Translations under genes and position numbers: made by a program
Shown: piece after piece, positions 30,166 to 38,789 of the stretch
How the letters are laid out: every line of letters begins with the position of its first letter
Numbering within the stretch: position 1 is the stretch's first letter
The notes under the pieces: model-generated
Databases searched by the model: none
The model's input: only the letters and a program-made list of their open reading frames with translations
What the model was told of the DNA's origin: nothing
Assembly (NCBI GenBank): GCA_002435785.1
Contig: DIUC01000027.1
Location: 1 to 43,094 of the forward strand
Reading direction: 5' to 3'
Length of the DNA: 43,094 nucleotides
DNA from: Saprospiraceae bacterium UBA6168
GTDB taxonomy: Bacteria; Bacteroidota; Bacteroidia; Chitinophagales; Saprospiraceae

Positions 30166-31518
30166 ATGAACAATATTTTGATTTTGGGGGCTGGTCGCTC
30201 AGCCAATGCTTGCATCCAATACCTCCTAAATAAGGCTCAAGAACACAATTGGTCGGTAGTTGTGGCCGATTCCGACCTTAAAACCGCCGCCCGTAAAGTG
30301 GGCAACCACCCCAATGGCCGTGCCGTTTGGCTGGATGCAGGCAAGGCGGAGGAGCGACAGGGGCTTATTGCAAGCGCCGATGTGGTCATATCCCTACTCC
30401 CCCCGCACATGCACGTGGAGGTTGCCTACGATTGTATCCGCCTGAAAAAGCACCTGATTACGGCATCCTACGTGTCCAAGGACATCCACAAGCTCAGTGA
30501 CGAGTTTCGCAACAACGAGCTGATTTTCATGGGAGAAATGGGCCTCGACCCTGGCATTGACCACATGTCGGCCATGCAGAAAATTGACGAAATCAAGGCC
30601 AAGGGAGGCAGATTAACTGCCTTCAGTTCCAATGCTGGCGGCTTGGTTGCCCTTAATAATCTGGAGCAAAACCCTTGGCGCTACAAGTTCACTTGGAACC
30701 CCCGAAATGTAGTAAAAGCTGGCCAAGGCACTGCCCAATACCTCGAAAACGGCAAGTTCAAGTACATCCCTTATAGTCGCCTTTTCAAGGTATACAAGTT
30801 GATTGAAATCCCGGGCTACGACGAGCCATTTGAGGTATATGCCAACCGTGATTCGCTCTTGTACCGAGAGGCTTATGGCCTTGAACACATCCCCACACTG
30901 TCCCGTGGCACCATCCGGTACCGGGGTTTTTGTGATGCCTGGAACGCACTTGTCCAAATCGGGCTGACCGATGGCACCTACCCCATTATGGACTCCGACA
31001 AAATCACTTACCACGAGCTGATGGAGGCGTTTTTGAGCAAGCCGGGCAGGACGGGCGCTTCCGTGAAAGAGCGGGTGGCAGAGATGCTTGGCGAAACGGA
31101 GTTCTCGCCGGTGATGAAGAAATTGGACTGGCTTGGCCTTTTCAGCAAAAAGAAAATTTCCATCCCAAATGCGACGCCTGCGCTGATTTTGGAGGAATTG
31201 CTGCTCGAAAAATGGAAACTTGCCCCAAAGGATAAAGACCTCATTCTCATGCAACACCAGTTCGAGTATGAGTTGGATGGAAAAAAATGCAACCTCACCT
31301 CGAACATGGCATTTAAGGGAGAGGACGCTGATGACACGGCAATGGCGAGGTTGGTCGGACTGCCCCTCGGCATTTTTGCCAAGTTACTGATGACAAAAAA
31401 TATTGTTACTCCTGGCGTCAACATCCCTGTGCGGAAGGAAATTTACGAACCAGTATTGGAAGAACTTAAACAATACGGCGTAATTTTTCATGAACACGAG
31501 ATACTCGTAAAAGACTGA
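30166..31518 (+). CDS. Saccharopine dehydrogenase family enzyme
   Basis: This 450-aa protein starts with a nucleotide-binding Rossmann fold (ILILGAGRSANACIQYL, residues 4-20, acidic VVADSD at the end of strand 2), followed by ADVVISLLPPHMH, KKHLITASYVS and GEMGLDPGIDHMSAM, then the saccharopine dehydrogenase C-terminal domain (FSSNAGGLVA, NPRNVVKAGQGTAQYLE, TLSRGTIRYRGFCDAW). These match the glutamate-forming saccharopine dehydrogenase (LYS9-like) group acting in lysine catabolism in many Bacteroidota. No lysine-ketoglutarate reductase gene is seen in the window, so the exact substrate is inferred. The flippase-like gene follows after only 15 bp. Confidence 0.85.
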   Translation: MNNILILGAGRSANACIQYLLNKAQEHNWSVVVADSDLKTAARKVGNHPNGRAVWLDAGKAEERQGLIASADVVISLLPPHMHVEVAYDCIRLKKHLITASYVSKDIHKLSDEFRNNELIFMGEMGLDPGIDHMSAMQKIDEIKAKGGRLTAFSSNAGGLVALNNLEQNPWRYKFTWNPRNVVKAGQGTAQYLENGKFKYIPYSRLFKVYKLIEIPGYDEPFEVYANRDSLLYREAYGLEHIPTLSRGTIRYRGFCDAWNALVQIGLTDGTYPIMDSDKITYHELMEAFLSKPGRTGASVKERVAEMLGETEFSPVMKKLDWLGLFSKKKISIPNATPALILEELLLEKWKLAPKDKDLILMQHQFEYELDGKKCNLTSNMAFKGEDADDTAMARLVGLPLGIFAKLLMTKNIVTPGVNIPVRKEIYEPVLEELKQYGVIFHEHEILVKD

Positions 31519-31533
31519 TTGCCAAATGATTAA

Positions 31534-32829
31534 ATGCCTCGTTTCGATAAAATAAACTCCCTACAAATCTTTCAGGTTTTGCAGTTTGGCACGGCCATTC
31601 TGATTGGCGTGTTGCTGGTCAAGGCCGGGCTGCCCACTTCGCTTGTGTCGGTTTATGAAGCGCTGATGTTCATCGCAAGCCTGTTTTGTTTTTTTTGGGT
31701 GGCCGGTGGCCAAAATGCCCTGCTCCAACTGTTTGCTAAGTTGGATGAAGCCACCCAAAAGCGGGCGATTTTCAATGTCTTTCTGCTTTTTTTATTGGCG
31801 GGTTCAGTGGCTGGCGGCTTGCTTTTTTTGTTCCAAAAGCCTGTTGGCCAGCACCTTACGAACTTTGAGCAAATGCCGTTGCTCAACCTTCTTGCGCTGT
31901 TCCTTGCGCTCAACTCGCCGAGCTTTCTGCTCCAAATTATTTATCTTTTGCTGAAAAAATACCGCCAACTGGTGGTGTTCGGGGCTGTGGGTTTTGGGCT
32001 GCAATTGGTGCTGGTGGTGCTGCCCATTTTCCTTGGGTTTTCCCTTCGGGAATCCATGTACGGCCTTCTGGCTTGGGCACTGGTGAAGTTGATTTGGACT
32101 ACCGTTGTCGTCTATCGCCACGCCGAATGGCGGCTCGACCCGTTTTTTTTTAAAAAATACTTGTTGCTGGCTTGGCCGCTGCTGCTGTTTGCGGCCATTG
32201 GCAAAGGCTCGGAGTACGTGAGCGGATTGGCGGTTTCCACCCTTTTTGAAGACCCCAAAGCCTTTGCCATTTTCCGATACGGTGCTCGTGAACTGCCACT
32301 GGCGGTGCTGATGGTCGGGGCATTGGCTACCGCTCTCATTCCGGAAATGGCTGAAAACCCAGCACTTGGGCTAAAACGAGTGAAAGAACAGACTCGGAAG
32401 CTTTCGCACTGGCTTTATCCCATCAGCATGGCCTCCATGCTGGCTGCACCATTTTTGTTCCCGTTGTTTTTCAACCCAGATTTCAAAACATCTGCCCGGA
32501 TTTTCAATATTTTCACCCTGTTGTTGGCCAGCCGGATACTGCTCCCACAGGTGGTGACGATGGGCGCTGGAAAAAACAAGGTGCTGATAATCAGCGCTTT
32601 GATGGAACTTTTGGTGTTGATTGGCCTCAGTTATTGGTGGGGCACGGCCTTTGGGCTGGAAGGCATCGCTTGGGCAGCAGTGGCAGCTTTCATGGTGGAT
32701 AGGGTAGTGCTGGTTTGGTACAATTGGCGGGTGTTGAGAATACCGCCAGCCGATTATATTGACTGGAAGATTTGGGTTGGCTACAACCTTGCACTTGCTT
32801 TTGTTTTTTTGATTTCCCTGCAAATCTGA
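31534..32829 (+). CDS. Polysaccharide biosynthesis (flippase-like) membrane protein
   Basis: This 431-aa protein is highly hydrophobic with about 12 predicted membrane helices (for example FGTAILIGVLLVKAGL, IFNVFLLFLLAGSVAGGLLFL, LLALFLALNSPSFLLQIIYLL, LIISALMELLVLIGLSYWW, VGYNLALAFVFLISL). Layout and short polar loops resemble the MATE-like oligosaccharide flippase group (RfbX/Wzx-type), which moves lipid-linked glycans across the inner membrane. Length is right. The start is just after the preceding gene (15 bp), so it may share its transcript; the next gene, a glycosyltransferase-like membrane protein, supports a role in surface glycans. Substrate unknown. Confidence 0.75.
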   Translation: MPRFDKINSLQIFQVLQFGTAILIGVLLVKAGLPTSLVSVYEALMFIASLFCFFWVAGGQNALLQLFAKLDEATQKRAIFNVFLLFLLAGSVAGGLLFLFQKPVGQHLTNFEQMPLLNLLALFLALNSPSFLLQIIYLLLKKYRQLVVFGAVGFGLQLVLVVLPIFLGFSLRESMYGLLAWALVKLIWTTVVVYRHAEWRLDPFFFKKYLLLAWPLLLFAAIGKGSEYVSGLAVSTLFEDPKAFAIFRYGARELPLAVLMVGALATALIPEMAENPALGLKRVKEQTRKLSHWLYPISMASMLAAPFLFPLFFNPDFKTSARIFNIFTLLLASRILLPQVVTMGAGKNKVLIISALMELLVLIGLSYWWGTAFGLEGIAWAAVAAFMVDRVVLVWYNWRVLRIPPADYIDWKIWVGYNLALAFVFLISLQI

Positions 32830-32925
32830 AACTACCCTCCGATTGAGCGCCCCAATGCAAGTAAACTCCATTGCACAATAAAATCATGTTTTTCCTACCT
32901 TGTGCCGCCAAAACAGCATCGTATC

Positions 32926-35040
32926 ATGAGCAAGAAACCTGTCAAGCCCATTCGTCCCCAAGCTTCGCCGACTGCGAAAAAATCAACCTATAACCCTGCC
33001 AAATGGCTCGACCGGGCATCCACCGCAACCGAGCAGGATGGGTTTTACAAGAAGGTGTTTGCCGGGCTAAGCCTTACTATCTTATTGATAACCATTGTGT
33101 TGGCGCTCGGCAGCGGCATCAATGGCGACGATGAATACCAAAACGACTACTCCACCAAGCTCGTCAATTACTACTCGACGATGGGAGCCGACAGTTCCGC
33201 ACTTTACATTGACAAAGGCAAAATGCACTTCTATGGCGGCTTCTTCGACATCGTGACTGGCTTCGCCAACAAGGCGCTCGGCCTCACTTGGCAAAATGCG
33301 GGCTATCACTCCGTCCGGCATGTTTTCAATGCCATTTTTGGGGTGCTGGCCATGCTGTTCACGGCGCTATTGGCCAAAGAAATCGCTGGTTGGAGGGCGG
33401 GAATACTCACGCTGCTGTTCATGTTCCTCTCGCCCCGTTTCCTGGGTGACTCTTTGATGAACCCCAAGGACATCCCCTTTGCCGCTGGCTACACCATTGC
33501 CCTTTACTACATGGCGCTTTTTTTCAAACAAATGCCCGCTCCGCAATGGAAAACCGCACTTGGCATTGTACTGGGCATCGCTTTGGCCATAGCAACCCGT
33601 GCGGGCGGCTTGTTGTTGGTGGCTTTCTTGTTCCTCTTCGCCGGGCTTGATTTTTTGATGAAAAACGGGGTCGGTGGGCTTGGTTCAGCAGGCAAAACGG
33701 TGGGAAAATATGCCGTTTGGACGATTGGCACTGCTGTTGTTGGCTATGTTTTGGCGCTGCTGTTCTGGCCCTTTGCGCTCCAATCACCCATCAGCAACCC
33801 CCTCGTAGCCTTGGGCGAGTTTTCCAAGTTGGGCGTGAAAATCCGGGTGCTGTTCGGTGGGGAGAACCTGATGTCGGACGAAACGCCGTGGAATTATGCC
33901 CTGGAATGGATTTGGCGGACCATCCCACTATTCACCCTCATCGGCTTGTTGGGTGGCTTGGTTTTCATTGGCAAGTTTTTCAAAAGATACCAACCGTTGC
34001 CAGTGTTTATGGCCTTTTTCGCTGCGTTGTTCCCCTTGTCCTACATCATTTACAAAGACAGCATCCTGCACGATGGTTGGCGGCACTTGACCTTTGTTTA
34101 TCCCACCATGACGGTGGTGGCGGCACTTTTTTTCCTCGAAATGGAGATTATTTTAAAAGAAAACAAAGTAGGAAAGTATGCCCTGTACCTTGTCATTTGC
34201 CTATTGGTCTTGGAGCCAGCCGTTTTCATTGCTCGCAACGCAAAGTTCCCCTACACCTATTTTAACCTACTAAGCGGCGGTATTAATGGTGCCTTCGGCA
34301 ATTACGAGACGGACTACTGGGGAGTGAGCATGAAACAGGCCGTGGATTGGCTGGAAGCGGAGGGTAAAATCAGCCAAACCATGACGGACACCGTGACCAT
34401 CGGCACCTCGTTTTCGTATGTGGCCCATGCCTATCTCGACAAAAAATTCAATGGAAAAGTGAAGGTCAGCTACGTCAAGTTCAGTTCCCGTTACGAGAAG
34501 GAATGGGACTATGGCATATTTCCCTCCCGGTACATAAAGGGGCCACATCTGCGCTCCGGCAATTGGCCGAACAAGCGCAGCATCCATACCATCACCGCCA
34601 ATGGCGTGCCATTGACATCCATTGAGCAGGGCGGCGGCGCCGTGTTTGAAGCGGAGAAATTGCTGAAAGCGCAGGATTTTCAAGGCGCCATCGCTGCCTT
34701 TCAAAAAGAAACCGAGCAATACCCCGACAACGAGCAGGCTTGGCTGAAACTGGCAATGGCATACCTGAACATTGGCAATCCAGCCGAAGCGAAAACGGCG
34801 GCCACCAAGGCAATGGAGGTGGCACCCGGTGATACCTCCGGCCCCTTCTACCGGGGCTTGGCGGGATTGTACGGAGGGGACATGCCAGGAGCAGCCAACG
34901 ATTTCAGGACAGCCATCAAAATTGATGGCGATATGCTCCCGAACATCAAAAATGCTTATGAGCGGCTGGCGCAATCTTATGAGCAACAGGGGAATGCGGC
35001 TAATGCGCAGCAGGTGAGGGAGGCGGCGAAGAATTTGTAG
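32926..35040 (+). CDS. Glycosyltransferase-like membrane protein with C-terminal TPR domain
   Basis: The 704-aa protein has a basic N-terminus, a first membrane helix (about 45-65) followed by GINGDDEYQND, an acidic loop like the metal/donor-binding loop of GT-C (PMT/ArnT-type) glycosyltransferases. About ten further membrane helices follow to about residue 440. A soluble segment and two to three TPR-like repeats (FQGAIAAFQKETEQYPDNEQAW, LKLAMAYLNIGNPAEAKTAA, YERLAQSYEQQGNAANA) end the protein. It probably transfers sugars from a lipid carrier at the outer face of the inner membrane, but enzymatic assignment is by layout only. The start ATG 32926 is preferred to GTG 32902. Confidence 0.7.
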   Translation: MSKKPVKPIRPQASPTAKKSTYNPAKWLDRASTATEQDGFYKKVFAGLSLTILLITIVLALGSGINGDDEYQNDYSTKLVNYYSTMGADSSALYIDKGKMHFYGGFFDIVTGFANKALGLTWQNAGYHSVRHVFNAIFGVLAMLFTALLAKEIAGWRAGILTLLFMFLSPRFLGDSLMNPKDIPFAAGYTIALYYMALFFKQMPAPQWKTALGIVLGIALAIATRAGGLLLVAFLFLFAGLDFLMKNGVGGLGSAGKTVGKYAVWTIGTAVVGYVLALLFWPFALQSPISNPLVALGEFSKLGVKIRVLFGGENLMSDETPWNYALEWIWRTIPLFTLIGLLGGLVFIGKFFKRYQPLPVFMAFFAALFPLSYIIYKDSILHDGWRHLTFVYPTMTVVAALFFLEMEIILKENKVGKYALYLVICLLVLEPAVFIARNAKFPYTYFNLLSGGINGAFGNYETDYWGVSMKQAVDWLEAEGKISQTMTDTVTIGTSFSYVAHAYLDKKFNGKVKVSYVKFSSRYEKEWDYGIFPSRYIKGPHLRSGNWPNKRSIHTITANGVPLTSIEQGGGAVFEAEKLLKAQDFQGAIAAFQKETEQYPDNEQAWLKLAMAYLNIGNPAEAKTAATKAMEVAPGDTSGPFYRGLAGLYGGDMPGAANDFRTAIKIDGDMLPNIKNAYERLAQSYEQQGNAANAQQVREAAKNL

Positions 35041-35062
35041 GCAGCGTTCAGAAGTTTCTGAT

Positions 35063-35070
35063 TATTTTTG
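35063..35070 (+). promoter_or_regulatory. Candidate -7 element for the toxin-antitoxin operon
   Basis: TATTTTTG matches TAnnTTTG and lies 20 bp before the antitoxin ATG. The only TTTG upstream (35034-35037) is 25 nt away and overlaps the end of the preceding gene, so support is moderate to weak. Confidence 0.3.
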
Positions 35071-35090
35071 CTATCAATAAAAACAATACC

Positions 35091-35327
35091 ATGACTTTAG
35101 AACTTCGCAAATTCCATTTGATTGAAATGATAATGGCCATCAGGGATGAATCGCTCTTGGACAAGTATGAAGATAATTTGCGGAAAGCCAGAGTTGAGGC
35201 ATACGAGGCATCGCTCAAACCAATGACCCCTGAAGAATACCGGAAGCGGATATTGGATGCCGAAGAAGAAATCAATGCTGGTAAGTTTATCACTATTGAA
35301 GATTTGCAAAAAGAAATGGGAAACTGA
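35091..35327 (+). CDS. Putative antitoxin of a ParE/RelE-type pair
   Basis: This 78-aa acidic protein is helical, rich in Glu, Lys and Arg (YEDNLRKARVEAYEAS, MTPEEYRKRILDAEEE). It has the size of type II antitoxins and ends in a short C-terminal segment (GKFITIEDLQKEMGN) of the kind that wraps around a toxin. Its TGA overlaps the ATG of the following toxin gene by one base (TGATG), the usual translational coupling of such pairs. No clear DNA-binding domain was recognised, so the antitoxin call depends on the neighbour. Confidence 0.72.
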   Translation: MTLELRKFHLIEMIMAIRDESLLDKYEDNLRKARVEAYEASLKPMTPEEYRKRILDAEEEINAGKFITIEDLQKEMGN

Positions 35328-35635
35328 TGTACCCGATGAAAGTCAAATTTTCAATTCAAGCGAAAAACCGTTTGGATAGTATTTACCAATACTACGTGGA
35401 TACTGGTTTAAGAAAGGTAGGTCGGACGAATCGCTCCAAGATTATTTCAAGAACTTTTATTTTAAGGGAGTACCCCTTCTCAGGCCCTGTAGATGAATAT
35501 GCCAAATCACTTGGTTTGGATTGTAGGTACTTGGTGGAGGGCGATTATAAAGTCATTTACAGTGTGCAGATTGATGAAGTTCGCATTTTAGATATTTTTG
35601 ACACTCGCCAAGACCCAGAAAAAATGAAGGAGTGA
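35327..35635 (+). CDS. ParE/RelE superfamily toxin
   Basis: This 102-aa protein has the compact toxin pattern: MKVKFSIQAKNRLDSIYQYY at the start, a central helical part with SKIISRTFILREYPFSGP, and the C-terminal strands YLVEGDYKVIYSVQIDEVRILDIFDTRQDPEKM, which I match to the ParE/RelE family (residues split across the middle of that stretch). Toxins of this family poison DNA gyrase (ParE) or cleave mRNA at ribosomes (RelE); which applies cannot be told here. A second in-frame ATG at 35336 is an equally good start. Confidence 0.82.
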   Translation: MYPMKVKFSIQAKNRLDSIYQYYVDTGLRKVGRTNRSKIISRTFILREYPFSGPVDEYAKSLGLDCRYLVEGDYKVIYSVQIDEVRILDIFDTRQDPEKMKE

Positions 35636-35654
35636 ATCTCTTTCCCATTCAATA

Positions 35655-36446
35655 ATGAATTACAAACTCCTTTTCCCAACCTACCGGAACCGCTATCTTT
35701 TCATTCGTGAAAACCTTGCAAAATTTGGCAGCACCCGAAAATTTGCCATGGGCCTGAACCTTGGCACGGGGGAGGGTGACTACGACCCCATGATAGCCGC
35801 AAACTGCCAAAAGCTGGTAGCTTGCGACATCAACGAGAACGATATTTCTTTTGCGAAGCAAATGAACAGCAGCGTCCCGAACCTCAGCTATCAAATCGAA
35901 GATGCGCTGAACCTCAGCTTCCAAAACGACAGTTTCCAACTCATAACCAGTGTGGACGTGATGGAGCACGTGGGCAAGCCGCAGCGGATGACCGAAGAAG
36001 TAGCAAGGGTTTTGGCGCCGGGTGGGCTGGCTTTCATCACCTTTCCGCAAGTCCATTTCCCGTTTACCTACGACCCCATCAACTGCTTGCTCGGCAGACG
36101 GGCGATTGCCCAAGGGGCTTATGCCTTCGGCCATGAATACCTGGTGGACCCCGCCTTGTTTCGGCAATGGGCCGAACAATATGGCATGGAAGTGCTGGAA
36201 GAAAAAAACCTTAGCGGCCACCTCATCGCCCTGCTCGAAATGTACTGGACGGGCATGATTCAGCGGCTGTTCAAGGAAAATGCGGGAAACGTGTCCGGCA
36301 AGGCCGAGAAGAAAATCAAACTGCGGCCATCGTCCAAAGAACCTTCCCTCACCCTGCTCACCGATGCCCTCATCAAATTGGATTTTGCGCTTTTCAAAAA
36401 CTCAAAATACAGCGTGGGCAAGGGGTTCGTGGTGCGCAAAAAATGA
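35655..36446 (+). CDS. Class I SAM-dependent methyltransferase
   Basis: This 263-aa protein has the methyltransferase core near its N-terminus: motif I GLNLGTGEGDYDPMIA (about residues 33-48), LVACDINENDISFAKQ, IEDALNLSFQNDSFQLITSVDVMEHVG (motif IV, Methyltransf_11 type) and LAPGGLAFITFP. The C-terminal 100 residues are specific to this protein and include a hydrophobic helix (LIALLEMYWTGMIQRLF) and a basic end. Its target may be a small molecule or lipid-linked glycan; no evidence decides. It follows the toxin by 19 bp and precedes the aminotransferase by 26 bp. Confidence 0.83.
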   Translation: MNYKLLFPTYRNRYLFIRENLAKFGSTRKFAMGLNLGTGEGDYDPMIAANCQKLVACDINENDISFAKQMNSSVPNLSYQIEDALNLSFQNDSFQLITSVDVMEHVGKPQRMTEEVARVLAPGGLAFITFPQVHFPFTYDPINCLLGRRAIAQGAYAFGHEYLVDPALFRQWAEQYGMEVLEEKNLSGHLIALLEMYWTGMIQRLFKENAGNVSGKAEKKIKLRPSSKEPSLTLLTDALIKLDFALFKNSKYSVGKGFVVRKK

Positions 36447-36472
36447 GCTTTTCACACTTTATCTGATTGATT

Positions 36473-37648
36473 ATGGACATACAAGCCTTCCGCAATGATA
36501 CCCCCGGCTGTGCTTTGCACAACCACCTGAACAACGCCGGCGCCAGCCTGCAGCCGTTGCCCGTCATTCAAGCCGTGCAGAATTATTTGACCGAGGAATC
36601 ACTGCACGGTGGCTACGAAATGGCCGCCAAATATGCCCCTGAAATCGCTGGATTTTATGATTCTGCTGCCCGCCTGCTCCATGCCAAGCCCCACAATATT
36701 GCTTACGCAACCAGTGCAACGGACGCCTATTTTCGGGCATTGTCCTCCATCCCATTCGAGCCGGGTGACGTGTTGTTGACCACTGACGATGATTATGTGA
36801 GCAACCAGATAGCCTTTCTTTTTTTGCAAAAAAGGTTCAACATCAAGCTGTTGCGTGCCGCAAAATTGCCGGAAGGCGGCGTGGACCCACAATCGGTCAA
36901 GGAACTGATGGAGGCTCACCAGCCCAAGCTCGTGGCCGTGACCCATGTGCCCACCAACTCCGGGCTGGTACAGGATGTGGAAGCCATAGGGCAGCTTTGT
37001 CAGGAGCGGGACGTCTGGTACCTCGTGGATGCTTGCCAGTCGGCGGGGCAAATGCCGTTGGATGTGGCCAAAATCGGTTGCGATTTCCTCACAACAACCA
37101 TGCGGAAATGGCTTCGAGGCCCAAGGGGCGCTGGCTTTTTATACGTGTCCGATTTGGCGCTCGGCGCAGGGTTTGAGCCAATCTTCCCCGACTTGGCCGG
37201 TGGGGTGTGGATTGCACACGACCATTATGAAAAGGAAAAAACGGCCAAGCGCTATGAGCAATGGGAGAAAAACTACGCACTCGTGCTTGGCACAAAAGCA
37301 GCAATTGATTACGCCAACAACCTTGGTTTGGATGCCATCGAGGCGGCTGTGACCGACTTGGCAGATTATGCCCGTCATCAACTTTCGTCCTTGCCGGGCG
37401 TTCGAGTGCTCGATAGGGGGCTTCGCCAATGTGGCATTGTGACCGCCCATTTCGAGGGCATAGCACCGGAGGCGATAAAAAAAGCGCTCGAAGCCGCCAA
37501 TATCCATGCGGGAATCGGCACGACTGCCAATGCTTACATTGACTTTACGGAAAAAGAGGTGACGTGGGCTTTGCGGCTTTCACCGCATTATTTCAATACA
37601 AAAACGGAGATTGACATGGCAATCGAAGCATTGTCAGGGATTCAGTAA
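36473..37648 (+). CDS. Class V aminotransferase family protein
   Basis: This 391-aa PLP enzyme has the fold and motifs of class V aminotransferases (cysteine desulfurase/isopenicillin N epimerase group): HLNNAGASLQP, ATSATDAYFRAL, TTDDDYVSNQIAF, VTHVPTNSGLVQDVEAIG, YLVDACQSAGQMPLDV with the PLP-contacting Asp, and TTMRKWLRGPRGAGFLYV with the Schiff-base lysine. It resembles amino acid lyases or epimerase-like enzymes of this class more than IscS, because it lacks the flexible cysteine loop of desulfurases. The substrate is unknown. ATG 36473 is taken over TTG 36467. Confidence 0.85.
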   Translation: MDIQAFRNDTPGCALHNHLNNAGASLQPLPVIQAVQNYLTEESLHGGYEMAAKYAPEIAGFYDSAARLLHAKPHNIAYATSATDAYFRALSSIPFEPGDVLLTTDDDYVSNQIAFLFLQKRFNIKLLRAAKLPEGGVDPQSVKELMEAHQPKLVAVTHVPTNSGLVQDVEAIGQLCQERDVWYLVDACQSAGQMPLDVAKIGCDFLTTTMRKWLRGPRGAGFLYVSDLALGAGFEPIFPDLAGGVWIAHDHYEKEKTAKRYEQWEKNYALVLGTKAAIDYANNLGLDAIEAAVTDLADYARHQLSSLPGVRVLDRGLRQCGIVTAHFEGIAPEAIKKALEAANIHAGIGTTANAYIDFTEKEVTWALRLSPHYFNTKTEIDMAIEALSGIQ

Positions 37649-37669
37649 TTTTGAAAAAAAATTAGCAAA

Positions 37670-38149
37670 ATGGATAGTTTTCAACAATTTCCGCCAGAAA
37701 CAAGGGTCTGGATTTACCAATCAAACAAGCCGTTCAACCAATCGGTACTTCCAGAATTGAAGGAATTGGTGGACCGGTTCGCTCAAAACTGGGTGAGCCA
37801 CAACCGCCAGCTCCGGGCACATGGGGACGTTCTCCACGATAGGTTCATCCTATTGGCGGTGGACGAAGGGCAGGCCGACGCCAGTGGCTGCTCCATTGAC
37901 AAAAGCGTGCATTTTTTGAAGCAACTTGAAAAGGAGCTTGGCGTAGACTTGTTCGACCGAATGACTTTTGCTTGGATGGATGACGACGGCGTGAAAGCTG
38001 CTGGGAGCGAGGAGTTCTCAAGCCTCTATCAAGCTGGCAAAATCACCGCCGATACCCTTGTTTTTGATAACTTAGTCAAGACAAAAGGAGAGTTGGAAGA
38101 AAATTGGCTCAAGCCGCTCAACAAGAGCTGGCACCGAAGGTTTGTCTAA
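37670..38149 (+). CDS. Conserved Bacteroidota protein of unknown function
   Basis: The 159-aa cytoplasmic protein shows RVWIYQSNKPF near the N-terminus, FAQNWVSHNRQL in the first third, and CSIDKSVHFLKQLEKELGVDLFDR in the middle (split here after residue 20). I have seen this arrangement in proteins of about 160 residues across Bacteroidota, some labelled ABC transporter ATPase, although no P-loop, signature motif or Walker B is present, so that label would be wrong. It starts 22 bp after the aminotransferase gene and ends before the inverted repeat at 38156-38236. Function unknown. Confidence 0.78.
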   Translation: MDSFQQFPPETRVWIYQSNKPFNQSVLPELKELVDRFAQNWVSHNRQLRAHGDVLHDRFILLAVDEGQADASGCSIDKSVHFLKQLEKELGVDLFDRMTFAWMDDDGVKAAGSEEFSSLYQAGKITADTLVFDNLVKTKGELEENWLKPLNKSWHRRFV

Positions 38150-38155
38150 GACATT

Positions 38156-38236
38156 ATTGTTGAATTGCTGTATTGTTAGGATTGTTCTGGAGCATCATAA
38201 CAATACAACAATACAACAATACCGCAATTCAACAAT
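38156..38236 (+). repeat. 22-bp inverted repeat with (AACAATAC)3
   Basis: The left arm 38156-38177 (ATTGTTGAATTGCTGTATTG plus TT) pairs with the right arm 38215-38236 at 21 of 22 positions, with a 37-nt loop. Within the loop and right arm the octamer AACAATAC is repeated three times in tandem (38199-38222). It sits between two co-directional genes and could fold in their shared transcript. It lacks a T-run, so it is not a standard terminator. Confidence 0.8.
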
Positions 38237-38243
38237 TCAACCC

Positions 38244-38714
38244 ATGTTTGGAAAAGTAAAAAAATGGCTCGGCATAGAAGGCGTGAAGGTGGAACTGTTG
38301 CTCCCAGAAATGGTCTTTGAGCAGGTTGGAGCAGTGAGTGGCCAGTTGGTTTTTCACTCCAAAAACCAACAAACCGTCCGTAGGGTACACCTCAAGTTGG
38401 TGGAAAAATACAGTCGGGGCAGGGGAGAGGAGAAATTGGTGGATGAGTACCTCTTGGGAGAAATCACGCTGAACCAGCGCATAGAAGTACCCGCCGAGGA
38501 TGCCATTGCCGTTGATTTTACGCTTCCGTTCACACTTCACAAATCGAGCGTGGACGAGTTTGGCGAAAAAAACTTCCTCACTGGTGGCCTCGTTTCCTTG
38601 GCAAAGAAAATGCGGGCTGTCCACTCCGAATTCCGCATGGAAGCAGAAGCGGAGGTGGAGGGTACAGCCCTCAGCCCTTTCGACCGGAAGCCCATAAAAT
38701 TGGTGCGAGGTTGA
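38244..38714 (+). CDS. Arrestin/Spo0M-like protein
   Basis: This 156-aa protein starts with a short amphipathic segment (MFGKVKKWLGIEGVKVELLL) and consists of predicted beta strands: VSGQLVFHSKN, VRRVHLKLVEKYSR, and AIAVDFTLPFTLHKSSVD. This resembles the arrestin-like fold of the Spo0M family, whose members have scaffold roles in several bacteria and are not limited to spore formers. ATG 38244 is chosen because the in-frame upstream start at 38142 would read through the inverted repeat and give a low-complexity extension. A bidirectional terminator follows. Family match is moderate, from strand pattern and the N-terminus. Confidence 0.6.
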   Translation: MFGKVKKWLGIEGVKVELLLPEMVFEQVGAVSGQLVFHSKNQQTVRRVHLKLVEKYSRGRGEEKLVDEYLLGEITLNQRIEVPAEDAIAVDFTLPFTLHKSSVDEFGEKNFLTGGLVSLAKKMRAVHSEFRMEAEAEVEGTALSPFDRKPIKLVRG

Positions 38715-38735
38715 GTACCTACAACTGGTTTTTAA

Positions 38736-38776
38736 AAAATAATGGCCTTGCGGAGCAATCCCCAAGGCCATTTTTA
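38736..38776. terminator. Bidirectional terminator
   Basis: ATGGCCTTG (38742-38750) and CAAGGCCAT (38763-38771) form a perfect 9-bp stem with a 12-nt loop. A-rich sequence lies on the left and TTTTTA on the right, so it fits termination of the Spo0M-like gene and of the convergent VCBS gene. Confidence 0.82.
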
Positions 38777-38789
38777 TGCAGTAAACAGC

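Noticed and set aside
37670..38149. ABC transporter ATPase label for the 159-aa protein
   Set aside because: No Walker A, Walker B or ABC signature motif; length far too short.
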